This document shows, one piece after another, positions 33,028-41,089 of a DNA stretch of 64,000 bases. The stretch is from contig NZ_PVTE01000016.1 in assembly GCF_003002825.1 (NCBI RefSeq), forward strand, positions 62,001-126,000. The letters run 5' to 3'. Both the position numbers and the translations under genes were made by a program. The notes below the pieces were generated by a model. That model searched no databases. It had not been told where the DNA came from and saw nothing but the letters and a program-made list of their open reading frames with translations. Every line of letters begins with the position of its first letter. The stretch's first letter is position 1. Source of the DNA: Spirosoma oryzae. Lineage in GTDB: Bacteria > Bacteroidota > Bacteroidia > Cytophagales > Spirosomataceae.

Positions 33028-34116
33028 TCAGGGTAACTTACGAACCAGATCGAGGTAGGGCGTCAGCAGGTGGTTAATAAAAATCTTGTCGCGTTCCTGC
33101 GGATATTTCTTGTAGTACGCTTCGTCGGGAACAAGTGAAATGATTGTTCCCGTCCGGACATAATCGCTCGACTGGTGGAATGTGGGCGGCACGTATTCTT
33201 TCAGATTTGTTTTCACGTACCGGCTCGCATACTCACCCAGGTATTTCCGGTAGATGTTTCGCGCTTTCTGCGCCGGTTTCGACAATCGGTTAAATACATA
33301 GCGTAATGCCAGATTTTTCGGGAACGTCTGCTTTTTGATCAGCGCAGGCGCATTCGCAAACGGGTTGACCGGGTTGAAATCATCGAGCGTCTGAATCGTA
33401 ATCGGCATTTCAGGTACCCAATCGGCCGCGTTGACCACGTTGAACGACCACCCGCCCACCGTCATGGCTTCGTATTCATAGGCGAACTGTAGATTACCCG
33501 GCTTGGGGGCCGCGCTGCAATAGGTCTTGAACCGGACCGATGCGGGTATCTTGCCAGCCCGCTGCAGCTGTTTCAGATGCGCCGTCATCAGATACGCAAT
33601 CGCTCCGCCCTGACTGTGCCCCATGACGTAAAAATTGGTGATACCCTTCCTAACACAGGAGTCGAGCCGGGGCTGAATATCCTGCGCCAGAAACGCCGTT
33701 CCGATCAGCCAGCCGATGTGCACAGCCGCGCGGGGATCGTTGGCCAGCTGGTAGTCGAATTTGTAATCATTCGACAGCACGATATTCCCTTTAGCCGGCA
33801 CCATGGCGGCATAGAAATTTTCCATCCAGCCAACCGGGTTCAGCGTTGTCCCGCGAATACTGATTACGGCAACCGAGTCGGGGCTGGTCCAGAGATCCCA
33901 GCGATTATCCAGCCCGACAATGGGCGACCGGTAGGCGAACGAAAACCGCTGTGGTTTTGGAATCGGGCTGTTGGCGGGTAAGGTATCGACCTGCCGGGCA
34001 AAAACACTCAGCAGTTCGATGTACTCGGCCTTGTCGAAACCAGGCGTCAGTTTCTGCGCCCGTGTGCTGACAGCCACTCCCAGACAGGCAATCAGCACAA
34101 GTAGTCTTTTTTTCAT
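33028..34116 (-). CDS. exported lipase (class 3 alpha/beta hydrolase)
   Basis: 362 residues. MKKRLLVLIACLGVAVSTRAQ is a signal peptide. VAVISIRGTTLNPVGWMENFY is the class 3 lipase oxyanion/lid region (RGT), YVMGHSQGGAIAYLM holds the nucleophile GHSQG, and PAASVRFKTYCSAAPKPGNLQFAYEYE continues the fold. A periplasmic or secreted esterase/lipase is expected. It overlaps nothing; the next gene upstream on the same strand is a GH1-like hydrolase 25 bases away. Confidence 0.85.
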   Translation of the reverse strand: MKKRLLVLIACLGVAVSTRAQKLTPGFDKAEYIELLSVFARQVDTLPANSPIPKPQRFSFAYRSPIVGLDNRWDLWTSPDSVAVISIRGTTLNPVGWMENFYAAMVPAKGNIVLSNDYKFDYQLANDPRAAVHIGWLIGTAFLAQDIQPRLDSCVRKGITNFYVMGHSQGGAIAYLMTAHLKQLQRAGKIPASVRFKTYCSAAPKPGNLQFAYEYEAMTVGGWSFNVVNAADWVPEMPITIQTLDDFNPVNPFANAPALIKKQTFPKNLALRYVFNRLSKPAQKARNIYRKYLGEYASRYVKTNLKEYVPPTFHQSSDYVRTGTIISLVPDEAYYKKYPQERDKIFINHLLTPYLDLVRKLP

Positions 34117-34141
34117 TGCCCACTACGGTTATCGGTTCGTA

Positions 34142-35338
34142 TCAGATCAGCATCTGTTCGGCCACCGGCATCGCGGCAGCAACGTCGGCCTGCGCCTGTA
34201 GTAGTGCCTGCGCATATGGTTCGTGCAGTATCCGGCCCGGTGGTGTGGTCGACAGGTCGGCATCCCACAAGCCCGCTTTGTGCCAGGGCGTCAGATGGTC
34301 CCAGTCGGGCCGGTCGATGATAGGGTACAAACAAACGCCCCACAGCGGGACACCGGCCTGCACGACAGCCGCACACTCCTGACCGATCATGCGTATCCAC
34401 TGGGGCCGGTCGACGCCGGGGTGGCTCGTTTCGGTCAGGGCAATGGGCCGGTTGTAGCGGTTGTACGCGTCGGTCAGCAGCTTACGCAGCGGCACCCAGC
34501 GTGGATCGGGCACAGCATCGGCCCAGCCCAGCCACTTGTGCGTGTTCACGTCCCACTGATTGTTGTAGTAGTAGTTGAACCCCAGAATATCCAGAAATTC
34601 GGGCGACCCACCCAGATCGGGCGACAGTCGTCCCGCCAGCATATCGACCGACTGAAACTGGTTGTTGTGCGCTTCGGCAGCTCTGGCGCGATCGGCGTCG
34701 GTAGCAGGCAGGGGCGGCACGATGTGCACCAGCGGCTCCGTCGTCAGGATACGAATCGACGGGGCGATCTCGCGCATGGCGGCTACGCATTCGATATAGC
34801 CGCGCATCAGCCCTCGCTTCACTTCCCAACCCTGCCTGGTACAATAGGGTGACGTACCCCGCACGTCGCCCCCCAGCCACGACATAAAACTAACTTCATT
34901 GATTGGCGTAACGATCAGGGGTTCATCGGGATACCGATCACGGTAAAACCGGACAAAGGCACGACCCAGTGCGGCAAACCGACGGGCAAACATTGGATGC
35001 AAGGGGGTCAGATCGTCGGGATAGCCGAAGTGACAAAGGTCCCACACCTGTTGAATTCCCTGCCGATGCCCTTCGGCCAGCATCGCTTCAACCGTACGCC
35101 AGTCGTACTGATACGCCGTTTTCTCCACCTGGCTCCAGCGAATCCCTTCCCGGACGGTGTGCAGATTAAACGTCTGTATGTCGACATAATCCTGCTGAAG
35201 GAATTGAAGATGGCCCGTCAGCGGGAGGAAGTCGACGCGGTTTCCGAAGGCATTGAGCTGATCGGTACATTCATAACCAGCCCACCAGAAAGAACGAAAT
35301 GGATTTTCGGCAACCGATGCGGGTAACGTTGAGCGCAT
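34142..35338 (-). CDS. GH1-like glycoside hydrolase
   Basis: 398 residues, shorter than typical GH1 (about 450). FNLHTVREGIRWSQVEKTAYQYDW and IQQVWDLCHFGYPDDLTPLHPMFARRF resemble GH1 barrel strands; ITPINEVSFMSW contains the likely acid/base Glu (NE) and IALTETSHPG the likely nucleophile Glu. No signal peptide. Substrate unknown. It probably shares a transcript with the lipase downstream. Assignment to clan GH-A is firm; GH1 itself is less so. Confidence 0.75.
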   Translation of the reverse strand: MRSTLPASVAENPFRSFWWAGYECTDQLNAFGNRVDFLPLTGHLQFLQQDYVDIQTFNLHTVREGIRWSQVEKTAYQYDWRTVEAMLAEGHRQGIQQVWDLCHFGYPDDLTPLHPMFARRFAALGRAFVRFYRDRYPDEPLIVTPINEVSFMSWLGGDVRGTSPYCTRQGWEVKRGLMRGYIECVAAMREIAPSIRILTTEPLVHIVPPLPATDADRARAAEAHNNQFQSVDMLAGRLSPDLGGSPEFLDILGFNYYYNNQWDVNTHKWLGWADAVPDPRWVPLRKLLTDAYNRYNRPIALTETSHPGVDRPQWIRMIGQECAAVVQAGVPLWGVCLYPIIDRPDWDHLTPWHKAGLWDADLSTTPPGRILHEPYAQALLQAQADVAAAMPVAEQMLI

Positions 35339-35433
35339 GAGAAAGACAGTCAGCGGACTGTGCGAGTGAACTCAAAGGTGCCGAAAAATGGGGCAGCAGG
35401 CAAGTTTGCGGCTGAGTTTGTGACGAACAGGCA

Positions 35434-36258
35434 TTAGAGCGCCTGTACGATTGCCAGCACAAGTTTGGCCGAATTGCGGGCCGCTGTGGGGTAAAATTTG
35501 TCGTAGGCGATGTGCGCTTCGGCATCGGCACGGTCGCTCAGGCTGCGGATAATCAGGTGCGGCACCTGTAACTGATAACATACCTGCGCCACGGCCGCCC
35601 CTTCCATTTCCGTCGCGTCGGCCCCGAAGTCTGCCCGTAAACTACTTCCCTTCTGCGCCGACGCTACAAACACGTCGCCCGTGACAACCGTACCCGTTAT
35701 AACACGCACTGATCGGTCCGACACGCCCCCGCCTGCCAGTGGTATACCTTCCAGCGTCACGCCACGACTCACCCGCTGCGCCAGACCGAGCAGGCTCGAA
35801 TCGGCCGGAAAATAAAGCGGGTTAAATTGCTTGGTGATCGCGTCACGCGTTTGCCGGACGGGCGTATTTTTATCGGTGACCGAGCTATAGTCGTGATGAG
35901 CCGTTCGGCTGGCAATAACGATGTCGCCGGGTTGCAGATCAGGATTGGTCCCACCCGCGATACCGGTAAACAGTACCCGCCGGGGCCGGAAGTGATCGAG
36001 CATCAATGCTGTTGTCATAGCGGCATTTACCTTACCGATACCCGTCTCGGCCACCACGACGCGTCGACCGTTCAGCTGCCCGGTCGTAAAGACGATACCA
36101 TCAACCACGACTTCCTTCGGCTTTTTTAGCGACTGCTTTACCAGTGCAACTTCGGCTCCGAATGCGCCCAGCAACCCGGTGACAGGGCGGGCTTTATACC
36201 GTTGTGCGTGGGCGGGCTGTAACAGCAGACAAAGGGCAATGAGCAGATACGGTTTCAT
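35434..36258 (-). CDS. exported MTA/SAH nucleosidase
   Basis: 274 residues. Starting at ATG 36258 gives MKPYLLIALCLLLQPAHAQ, a signal peptide, unusual for this normally cytoplasmic enzyme. The body follows the Pfs family: LLGAFGAEVALVKQSLK, VVAETGIGKVNAAMTTALML, LFTGIAGGTNPDLQPGDIVI, ATEMEGAAVAQVCYQL (substrate Glu) and IIRSLSDRADAEA (catalytic Asp in SD). The reaction is cleavage of 5'-methylthioadenosine or S-adenosylhomocysteine; in the periplasm the substrate might be another nucleoside. Confidence 0.87.
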   Translation of the reverse strand: MKPYLLIALCLLLQPAHAQRYKARPVTGLLGAFGAEVALVKQSLKKPKEVVVDGIVFTTGQLNGRRVVVAETGIGKVNAAMTTALMLDHFRPRRVLFTGIAGGTNPDLQPGDIVIASRTAHHDYSSVTDKNTPVRQTRDAITKQFNPLYFPADSSLLGLAQRVSRGVTLEGIPLAGGGVSDRSVRVITGTVVTGDVFVASAQKGSSLRADFGADATEMEGAAVAQVCYQLQVPHLIIRSLSDRADAEAHIAYDKFYPTAARNSAKLVLAIVQAL

Positions 36259-36301
36259 GGATACGTTACGGTCAATCGTTGGCAAGTTACGGCGTTTAGC
36301 G

Positions 36302-36580
36302 GGTTCGTTTAATGTACTAACTTCTTCTACTTATACAGCCGAAGTAGCGTACGGACTACCGACACGGCGGTTCTCGTCCTTTCGGCAAGCCGCCAATGAA
36401 GCAGCCATAAGCCGACTGTACGGGGGCATTCACTACCGGGAAGCCTGCGAACACGGACAGCAGCAGGGGCAGCAGGTTGGCCAACAGGTGCTGACGACCG
36501 TACGGCTGATCGATCCCAACCAGGCAAAACAGCCGGCCTCCCCTACTGGTACAACCGACCGGCGCGGGGGCAAGCGCTAG
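36302..36580 (+). pseudogene. C-terminal remnant of a vanadium-dependent haloperoxidase
   Basis: The frame ending at TAG 36580 reads TYTAEVAYGLPTRRFSSFRQAANEAAISRLYGGIHYREACEHGQQQGQQVGQQVL. This is the end of a vanadium-dependent haloperoxidase/PAP2-related protein: F-SF-AA-EAA-SRLYGGIHY is the motif with the vanadate-binding Arg and His. The rest of the protein (normally over 400 residues) is missing, and the codons upstream run antisense into the nucleosidase gene start. It is therefore a broken leftover, evidence of a deletion in this spot. Confidence 0.7.
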
Positions 36581-36658
36581 GGTATGTCAGCTGTCATCCC
36601 GACGACAAAAAATTCCTGTGTTCTCCGTGTAAATCTCCGTACCTCCGTGGTTAAAAAA

Positions 36659-37534
36659 CTACGTTACGGCGAAGAGTTTCGCCAGCAGGCGCGACAGGGG
36701 AAGCAGGCAAAACACCAGCATCGCCAGTGGGAAGGAGGCAAAGGCGGCTACCCAGGCAGCATTCATCACGATCAGCGACAGAACACCCGCTTTCACCGCC
36801 CGCCCGATGTTAGGACCGATGGGTTCGCGGACAGCCCGCCACAGTGGCGGGAAAATATAGTAGCCAAATAGCGCCAGGAACGGAAAGGCGGTACCAAGCT
36901 GTTGCCGGTCCTGCGCCAGCGCGGCCACACAACCGATCACCAGCGCGTACAACAGTCCGGCGACACGTAGCACTACTGGATTACCACCGTGTACTTCGCC
37001 CCGGCTGATCATGGTAATAGCCGCAATGTAAATGATCGGGATGATGCCAACCCATAGCCACGGCAGCAGTTGGTCGGGCATAACACTGATACCCAGCAGC
37101 AGATTCAGGCCCCGGCACAGACCCATATTCAGCGGACCGGCAATCGAGTGGTGTTTCCCGAAGCGGTCGTAAACAAGCGACGCAACGACAATCGCCAGCG
37201 CCAGCAGACCGGCCGTATTGTTGACCAGAAAGGCCGCTACAATGCCCAGCAGATACAGACCAGCGCCCAGCCCGGTAGCCGCACCCTTACTGACGACACC
37301 GCTTGGAATGGCCCGCTCGGGTCGCTCGATGGCGTCGAGCTCGGCGTCGAATACATCGTTGAACACAACCCCGCCCCCATACAAACCAATCGTCGCCAGG
37401 GTCAGCCAGCCGATGGGTGCGGGGGCCGGGCTATTGGTCGAAAAATAACCGGCGATGGCCATACCGGCCAGTACGTCGGCGACGGCGGTCACGAGGTTGG
37501 CCGGACGCGTAAGTGAAAGTAATGCTTTGATCAT
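36659..37534 (-). CDS. eboC: UbiA-like prenyltransferase, EboC type
   Basis: 291 residues, about eight or nine helices. SLTRPANLVTAVADVLAGMAIAG and GGGVVFNDVFDAELDAIERPERAIPSG carry the first Asp-rich motif (NDxxDxxxD), and LVYDRFGKHHSIAGPLNMGLCRGLNLLLG the second. These wordings are those of EboC in the ebo cluster, which in cyanobacteria is needed to move a scytonemin precursor to the periplasm and occurs across Bacteroidota. A TPR protein and an EboB-like TatD gene lie directly upstream on the same strand. Its lipid substrate is unknown. Confidence 0.8.
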   Translation of the reverse strand: MIKALLSLTRPANLVTAVADVLAGMAIAGYFSTNSPAPAPIGWLTLATIGLYGGGVVFNDVFDAELDAIERPERAIPSGVVSKGAATGLGAGLYLLGIVAAFLVNNTAGLLALAIVVASLVYDRFGKHHSIAGPLNMGLCRGLNLLLGISVMPDQLLPWLWVGIIPIIYIAAITMISRGEVHGGNPVVLRVAGLLYALVIGCVAALAQDRQQLGTAFPFLALFGYYIFPPLWRAVREPIGPNIGRAVKAGVLSLIVMNAAWVAAFASFPLAMLVFCLLPLSRLLAKLFAVT

Positions 37535-37560
37535 TCGATGCTGATTCCTGAAAGCGGACG

Positions 37561-38424
37561 TCAGCCCTGCGCCCGCTTGATGACACTCCCCAACAGACTA
37601 CCGATAAACGTCAGGCCGATGGAGCCGTATAGACTAAAATTTTCGAGATCCTGCCGATGGCCGCCCGTGGCCGGCCCGGTAATAAACGTGTAGCCCAACC
37701 AGAGCAGCAGCGCCTGTTCGACGGCCAGTGCCCAGCCTTTACGCGTTTCCAAAAAGCCGATCATCACCCCGACAACGGCAGCCGCCAGGTACGGCCAGTG
37801 AATCACATTACTACGCTTGACAACCAGCAGCAACAGCGCACTCGTCAGCCCGATCAGACCCATGTGCAGCACGAAGCGCCGATCGAAAAAACGGGTCGAC
37901 GCCGACAGGTTGGTAATAGCCGGTGCCGGTGTCTTTTCCAGGACAGCGGCCCGCTCCAGATCGTGCTGACTCAGGTCGGTTCGATGCAGCTTCTGACCGG
38001 CCATGCCCCGCCAGCGGTACGGCTCGGCTTGGTTCGCGGCATTGTGGAAAACGGCTTTGTCGAAGTCTTTGAATGCCTGCTCGTAGTCGCCCTGTTCGTA
38101 GTGTATCTTCCCCGTTTCCAGGTGCAGCTCGGCAATACTATCATCGTAACTCTTGGCCTGCTCCAGATCGGCCAGTGCCGCCACCGAATCGCCCAGATCC
38201 CGGTAAATACGGGCCCGGTACAAGTAAGCAACACTCGACTTGGGCTGAGTTGCCAGAGCCGCGTTGAAATACGTCAGCGCGCCCGCCGTCTGTCCGGCGT
38301 CGTACAGGACAATACCCTCCCGCAGTCGGTCGGCTTCTTTTTGTGCAGCCGTCCGCTGATCGGCATAGTACCGGAGGTAAACGATGTAACCGACAAACGC
38401 CGTGATGATCAGTAGTTCCAGCAT
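37561..38424 (-). CDS. TPR protein with N-terminal and C-terminal membrane helices
   Basis: 287 residues from ATG 38424. MLELLIITAFVGYIVYLRYY is a membrane anchor. Residues about 30-165 are tetratricopeptide repeats: GIVLYDAGQTAGALTYFNAALATQP, AYLYRARIYRDLGDSVAALADLEQAK, LHLETGKIHYEQGDYEQAFKDFDKAV. Three or four hydrophobic helices follow (FVLHMGLIGLTSALLLLVV onward). Not a known Ebo protein to me. It sits between eboB (57 bases) and eboC (26 bases) on the same strand, so it is probably co-expressed and may be a local partner of that membrane system. Confidence 0.75.
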   Translation of the reverse strand: MLELLIITAFVGYIVYLRYYADQRTAAQKEADRLREGIVLYDAGQTAGALTYFNAALATQPKSSVAYLYRARIYRDLGDSVAALADLEQAKSYDDSIAELHLETGKIHYEQGDYEQAFKDFDKAVFHNAANQAEPYRWRGMAGQKLHRTDLSQHDLERAAVLEKTPAPAITNLSASTRFFDRRFVLHMGLIGLTSALLLLVVKRSNVIHWPYLAAAVVGVMIGFLETRKGWALAVEQALLLWLGYTFITGPATGGHRQDLENFSLYGSIGLTFIGSLLGSVIKRAQG

Positions 38425-38480
38425 AATCAATCTGGTTTACTACATAACACCGATTGGCCCACAGTCATTCGGCCAACCGC

Positions 38481-39413
38481 TTATTTAATGATCGTAGATT
38501 CTTTGTCGACACGGGGAGCCTGCCCGCCACGCAGTACGGAACTCCCGTTGAACCGCTGACTTTGATCGATACCCAGCGGCTGACTTAGTTCGTCCAGACT
38601 GAGCTGACCGCTCTGCGCAAAGGCGGTTACGGCGTTGGTAAACGTAACCAGCCGAATCGCTTCGTCGGCGATACCGCGCTCTTTCATAAGTGCCGCCGTT
38701 TTAGGCACGGCCAGCGGATCACTGATGCCCCAGTCGGCTGCCGAGTTAATCATGATGCGCTCCGGCCCGTACTGCTTCACGATCTCGACCATGCGCTCGT
38801 TCCCCATCTTGGTAAACGGATAGATGGTAAATCCCGCCCAGAAGCCCCGGTCCAGCGTTTCGCGCACGGTCTCTTCGTTGTTGTGGTCGACGATAACCAT
38901 GCCGGGGTCGAGACCGTGCTCGATGGCAATGTCCATGCTCCGGGTCGTCCCCTGCTTTTTGTCGCGGTGGGGCGTATGAATCTGCACCGGCAGACCGGCT
39001 TCTTTAGCCAGATCGAGTTGGGCCCGAAAGTATTTTTCCTCGGCGGGCGTCTGATCATCGAAACCGATTTCACCCACCCCAACGACGCCTTCCTTGTAGA
39101 TAAACTGCGGCAGGATTTCCATGACCTGTTCGGCCAGTTCTTCCTGATTGGCTTCTTTCGAGTTCAGCCCGATGGTACAGTAGTGTCGAATGCCGAACTG
39201 CGACGCCCGGAACCGCTCCCACCCGACCAGACTGGCAAAGTAGTCGCGGAATGAGTCGACACCCGTGCGGGGCTGCCCCAGCCAGAACGCCGGTTCGATC
39301 ATGGCCACCACGCCCGCATCGGCCATAGCCTGGTAGTCATCGGTGGTACGGGACGTCATATGTACGTGCATGTCGAAAAAAGACATACCGCGTATGGAAT
39401 CCATAAAATTCAT
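38481..39413 (-). CDS. eboB: TatD-like metal-dependent hydrolase, EboB type
   Basis: 310 residues from ATG 39413. FFDMHVHMTSRTTDDYQAMADAGVVAMIEPAFWLGQPRTGVDSFRDYF is the N-terminal strand with the metal HxH; GVGEIGFDDQTPAEEKYF has the Glu, PVQIHTPHRDK and MVIVDHNNEETV further His, and INSAADWGISDPLAVP the Asp. This differs from housekeeping TatD DNases and matches the EboB branch. First of three co-directional genes eboB-TPR-eboC. Its substrate is not known. Confidence 0.82.
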   Translation of the reverse strand: MNFMDSIRGMSFFDMHVHMTSRTTDDYQAMADAGVVAMIEPAFWLGQPRTGVDSFRDYFASLVGWERFRASQFGIRHYCTIGLNSKEANQEELAEQVMEILPQFIYKEGVVGVGEIGFDDQTPAEEKYFRAQLDLAKEAGLPVQIHTPHRDKKQGTTRSMDIAIEHGLDPGMVIVDHNNEETVRETLDRGFWAGFTIYPFTKMGNERMVEIVKQYGPERIMINSAADWGISDPLAVPKTAALMKERGIADEAIRLVTFTNAVTAFAQSGQLSLDELSQPLGIDQSQRFNGSSVLRGGQAPRVDKESTIIK

Positions 39414-39586
39414 AACTGAGTGGGGTTTAGCCTTGCGGGATCGGCAGATGAACACGATCGCCTACACAAAGATACGGCCAGATGACGCAGCCCATTCGCC
39501 CCGGCCGAATCCTTTTTTAATCCACTGTTCATAACCCAATCCGCACCGGCTCCGTTTTATACAGTAGTAAACAACAAATACTAGTT

Positions 39587-40291
39587 ATGACACGCTCTCA
39601 ATCGACTCGCTCCAGCCGATGGATGCTGGGAATTGCGGTTGCGCTGACGATCGGAACCGGGTTGACCGCCTGCAACAAAAACGCGATCAACGACCTGACC
39701 CCCGAAGATTCACAGGTGTACATCACCAACTATGACCGGTCGGTCAACTTTGCGCAGTACAAAACATTTAGCCTGCCCGACTCCGTCGTTATCGAGTCGA
39801 ACACCGGCTACACCACCTCATTGGGCAGTGTTGAAAGCCAGTTTATTACGAATGTGGCGACGGCGTTGACGAACCGGGGTTTCACCCGCGTTGCGGCTGG
39901 TCAGAAGGCGGACATGGGGGTTGCCGTTATCAAAGTCAACAACCGGTATACGGGCGTCGGCGTCGATCCGTATGGCTCTTATTATTCGAACTATTGGGGG
40001 GGCGGTTTCGGCTACGGCGGCTTTGGGGGCTACTATCCCTACTACCCAACGTACTACACCTACCAGGTAACCGACCGGTACTGGGAAATCCAGATTGTTG
40101 ACTTGAAAAATGCACCGACCACCGGAACGGGTACAGGAACAGGCACCGGGACGGGCACGGGCACCGGACAGACGCAGCTGAACGTCATCTACGACGCCAC
40201 AATACGGGGCGACGAGATTACCGATACGCAATCCGTCAACACCGCCACAACCGCTATTTTCAATCAGTCGCCTTACCTGCGGCCTAACTAA
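39587..40291 (+). CDS. DUF4136 lipoprotein with a Gly-Thr repeat
   Basis: 234 residues. MTRSQSTRSSRWMLGIAVALTIGTGLTACNK ends in a lipobox. The domain reads VYITNYDRSVNFAQYKTFSLPDS...VESQFITNVATALTNRGF...ADMGVAVIKVNNRY, the DUF4136 pattern. A Gly/Tyr-rich stretch (SNYWGGGFGYGGFGGYYPYYP) is followed by a strand, then a pure Gly-Thr repeat (about residues 181-194) encoded by GG(C/G/T)AC(A/G) units, then the last strand. Envelope-associated, function unknown. An outer-membrane barrel gene follows after 9 bases. Confidence 0.85.
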   Translation: MTRSQSTRSSRWMLGIAVALTIGTGLTACNKNAINDLTPEDSQVYITNYDRSVNFAQYKTFSLPDSVVIESNTGYTTSLGSVESQFITNVATALTNRGFTRVAAGQKADMGVAVIKVNNRYTGVGVDPYGSYYSNYWGGGFGYGGFGGYYPYYPTYYTYQVTDRYWEIQIVDLKNAPTTGTGTGTGTGTGTGTGQTQLNVIYDATIRGDEITDTQSVNTATTAIFNQSPYLRPN

Positions 40292-40300
40292 CCACCGACC

Positions 40301-40963
40301 ATGAAGCGTTTTCTTCTGCTGGCGTTGTTAGCCGGCACCCTCCCCTATTCGACAAAAGCGCAGTACGTCAACGAGCCGTATTCGAATGTGCTGGAGTCGA
40401 CATACAATCGCTACGTTACGTTCAACTTCTCGGCCCGCTACGGGGTAGCCCTTCCGATGGGTGGTCAAAAGACGTACATCGATAAGGTATCGGCAACTAA
40501 CCTCGCCCTCGACGGAGAGTGGCTGTTCCCACAACGCTTTTCGATTGGCCTGAAGTCCGGTTATCAGTACGCGCAGATGCGGTTACCCCGGCAGGCCATC
40601 GACTACGACGGGCAGACGATTTCGGCGGTGCAAACCCGGACGTTTTCCGTCATTCCGGCTATGGCATCGCTGTCGTACTATTTCGCGGAAAACGCGGGTG
40701 CGATCCGGCCCTACGTGCAAATGGCGGGTGGTGGCGCGTTCGTTAATTACGTCAACTATTTCGGTACGCTGGCCGATCAGAGTCGGGTGTTCCGGGGAGC
40801 CATCGCGCCAGCCGTCGGGGTGAAATTCTACGGGCAGCGCGAGAACAAGTTCGGTGCTGAAATTCAGGCGCAATACCAGAATGTATTCTTCAATTACGGG
40901 CAGTTGTCCGGTAGCGCCCCGTCGCTCATGCTCTCCGCCGGTTTGATTTATCGGTGGTACTAG
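40301..40963 (+). CDS. predicted outer-membrane beta-barrel protein
   Basis: 220 residues. MKRFLLLALLAGTLPYSTKAQ is a signal peptide. Alternating strands follow (YNRYVTFNFSARYGVALPM, RFSIGLKSGYQYAQMRL, FSVIPAMASLSYYFAENAGAIRPYVQMAGGGAFV), with a C-terminal aromatic end LSAGLIYRWY typical of outer-membrane barrels. Probably co-transcribed with the DUF4136 lipoprotein. No named function. A strong terminator follows and separates it from the CRISPR array. Confidence 0.82.
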   Translation: MKRFLLLALLAGTLPYSTKAQYVNEPYSNVLESTYNRYVTFNFSARYGVALPMGGQKTYIDKVSATNLALDGEWLFPQRFSIGLKSGYQYAQMRLPRQAIDYDGQTISAVQTRTFSVIPAMASLSYYFAENAGAIRPYVQMAGGGAFVNYVNYFGTLADQSRVFRGAIAPAVGVKFYGQRENKFGAEIQAQYQNVFFNYGQLSGSAPSLMLSAGLIYRWY

Positions 40964-40981
40964 TCGAGTTTACGGTTTTCG

Positions 40982-41038
40982 GTTCCCCGTATACGGTCGG
41001 CTATCGCATAGCAGCTGTGTACGGGGAACTGCTTTTTT
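40982..41038 (+). terminator. rho-independent terminator before the CRISPR array
   Basis: GTTCCCCGTATAC (40982-40994) pairs with GTGTACGGGGAAC (41017-41029), then GCTTTTTTG. A smaller hairpin (CTATCGCATAG) lies in the loop. It ends the DUF4136/barrel unit and also protects the distal end of the array from plus-strand transcription. Confidence 0.85.
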
Positions 41039-41089
41039 GTAGTTCCCGGTTAGGAATAGACAGGATTACAGGATTCGCAGGATTTTCTT

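Noticed and set aside
36584-36658. A short gene after the haloperoxidase remnant
   Set aside because: The stretch consists of repeat-like words (TCTCCGTGTAAATCTCCG, CGTGGTTAAAA) also seen near 25910-26014, not of coding sequence.
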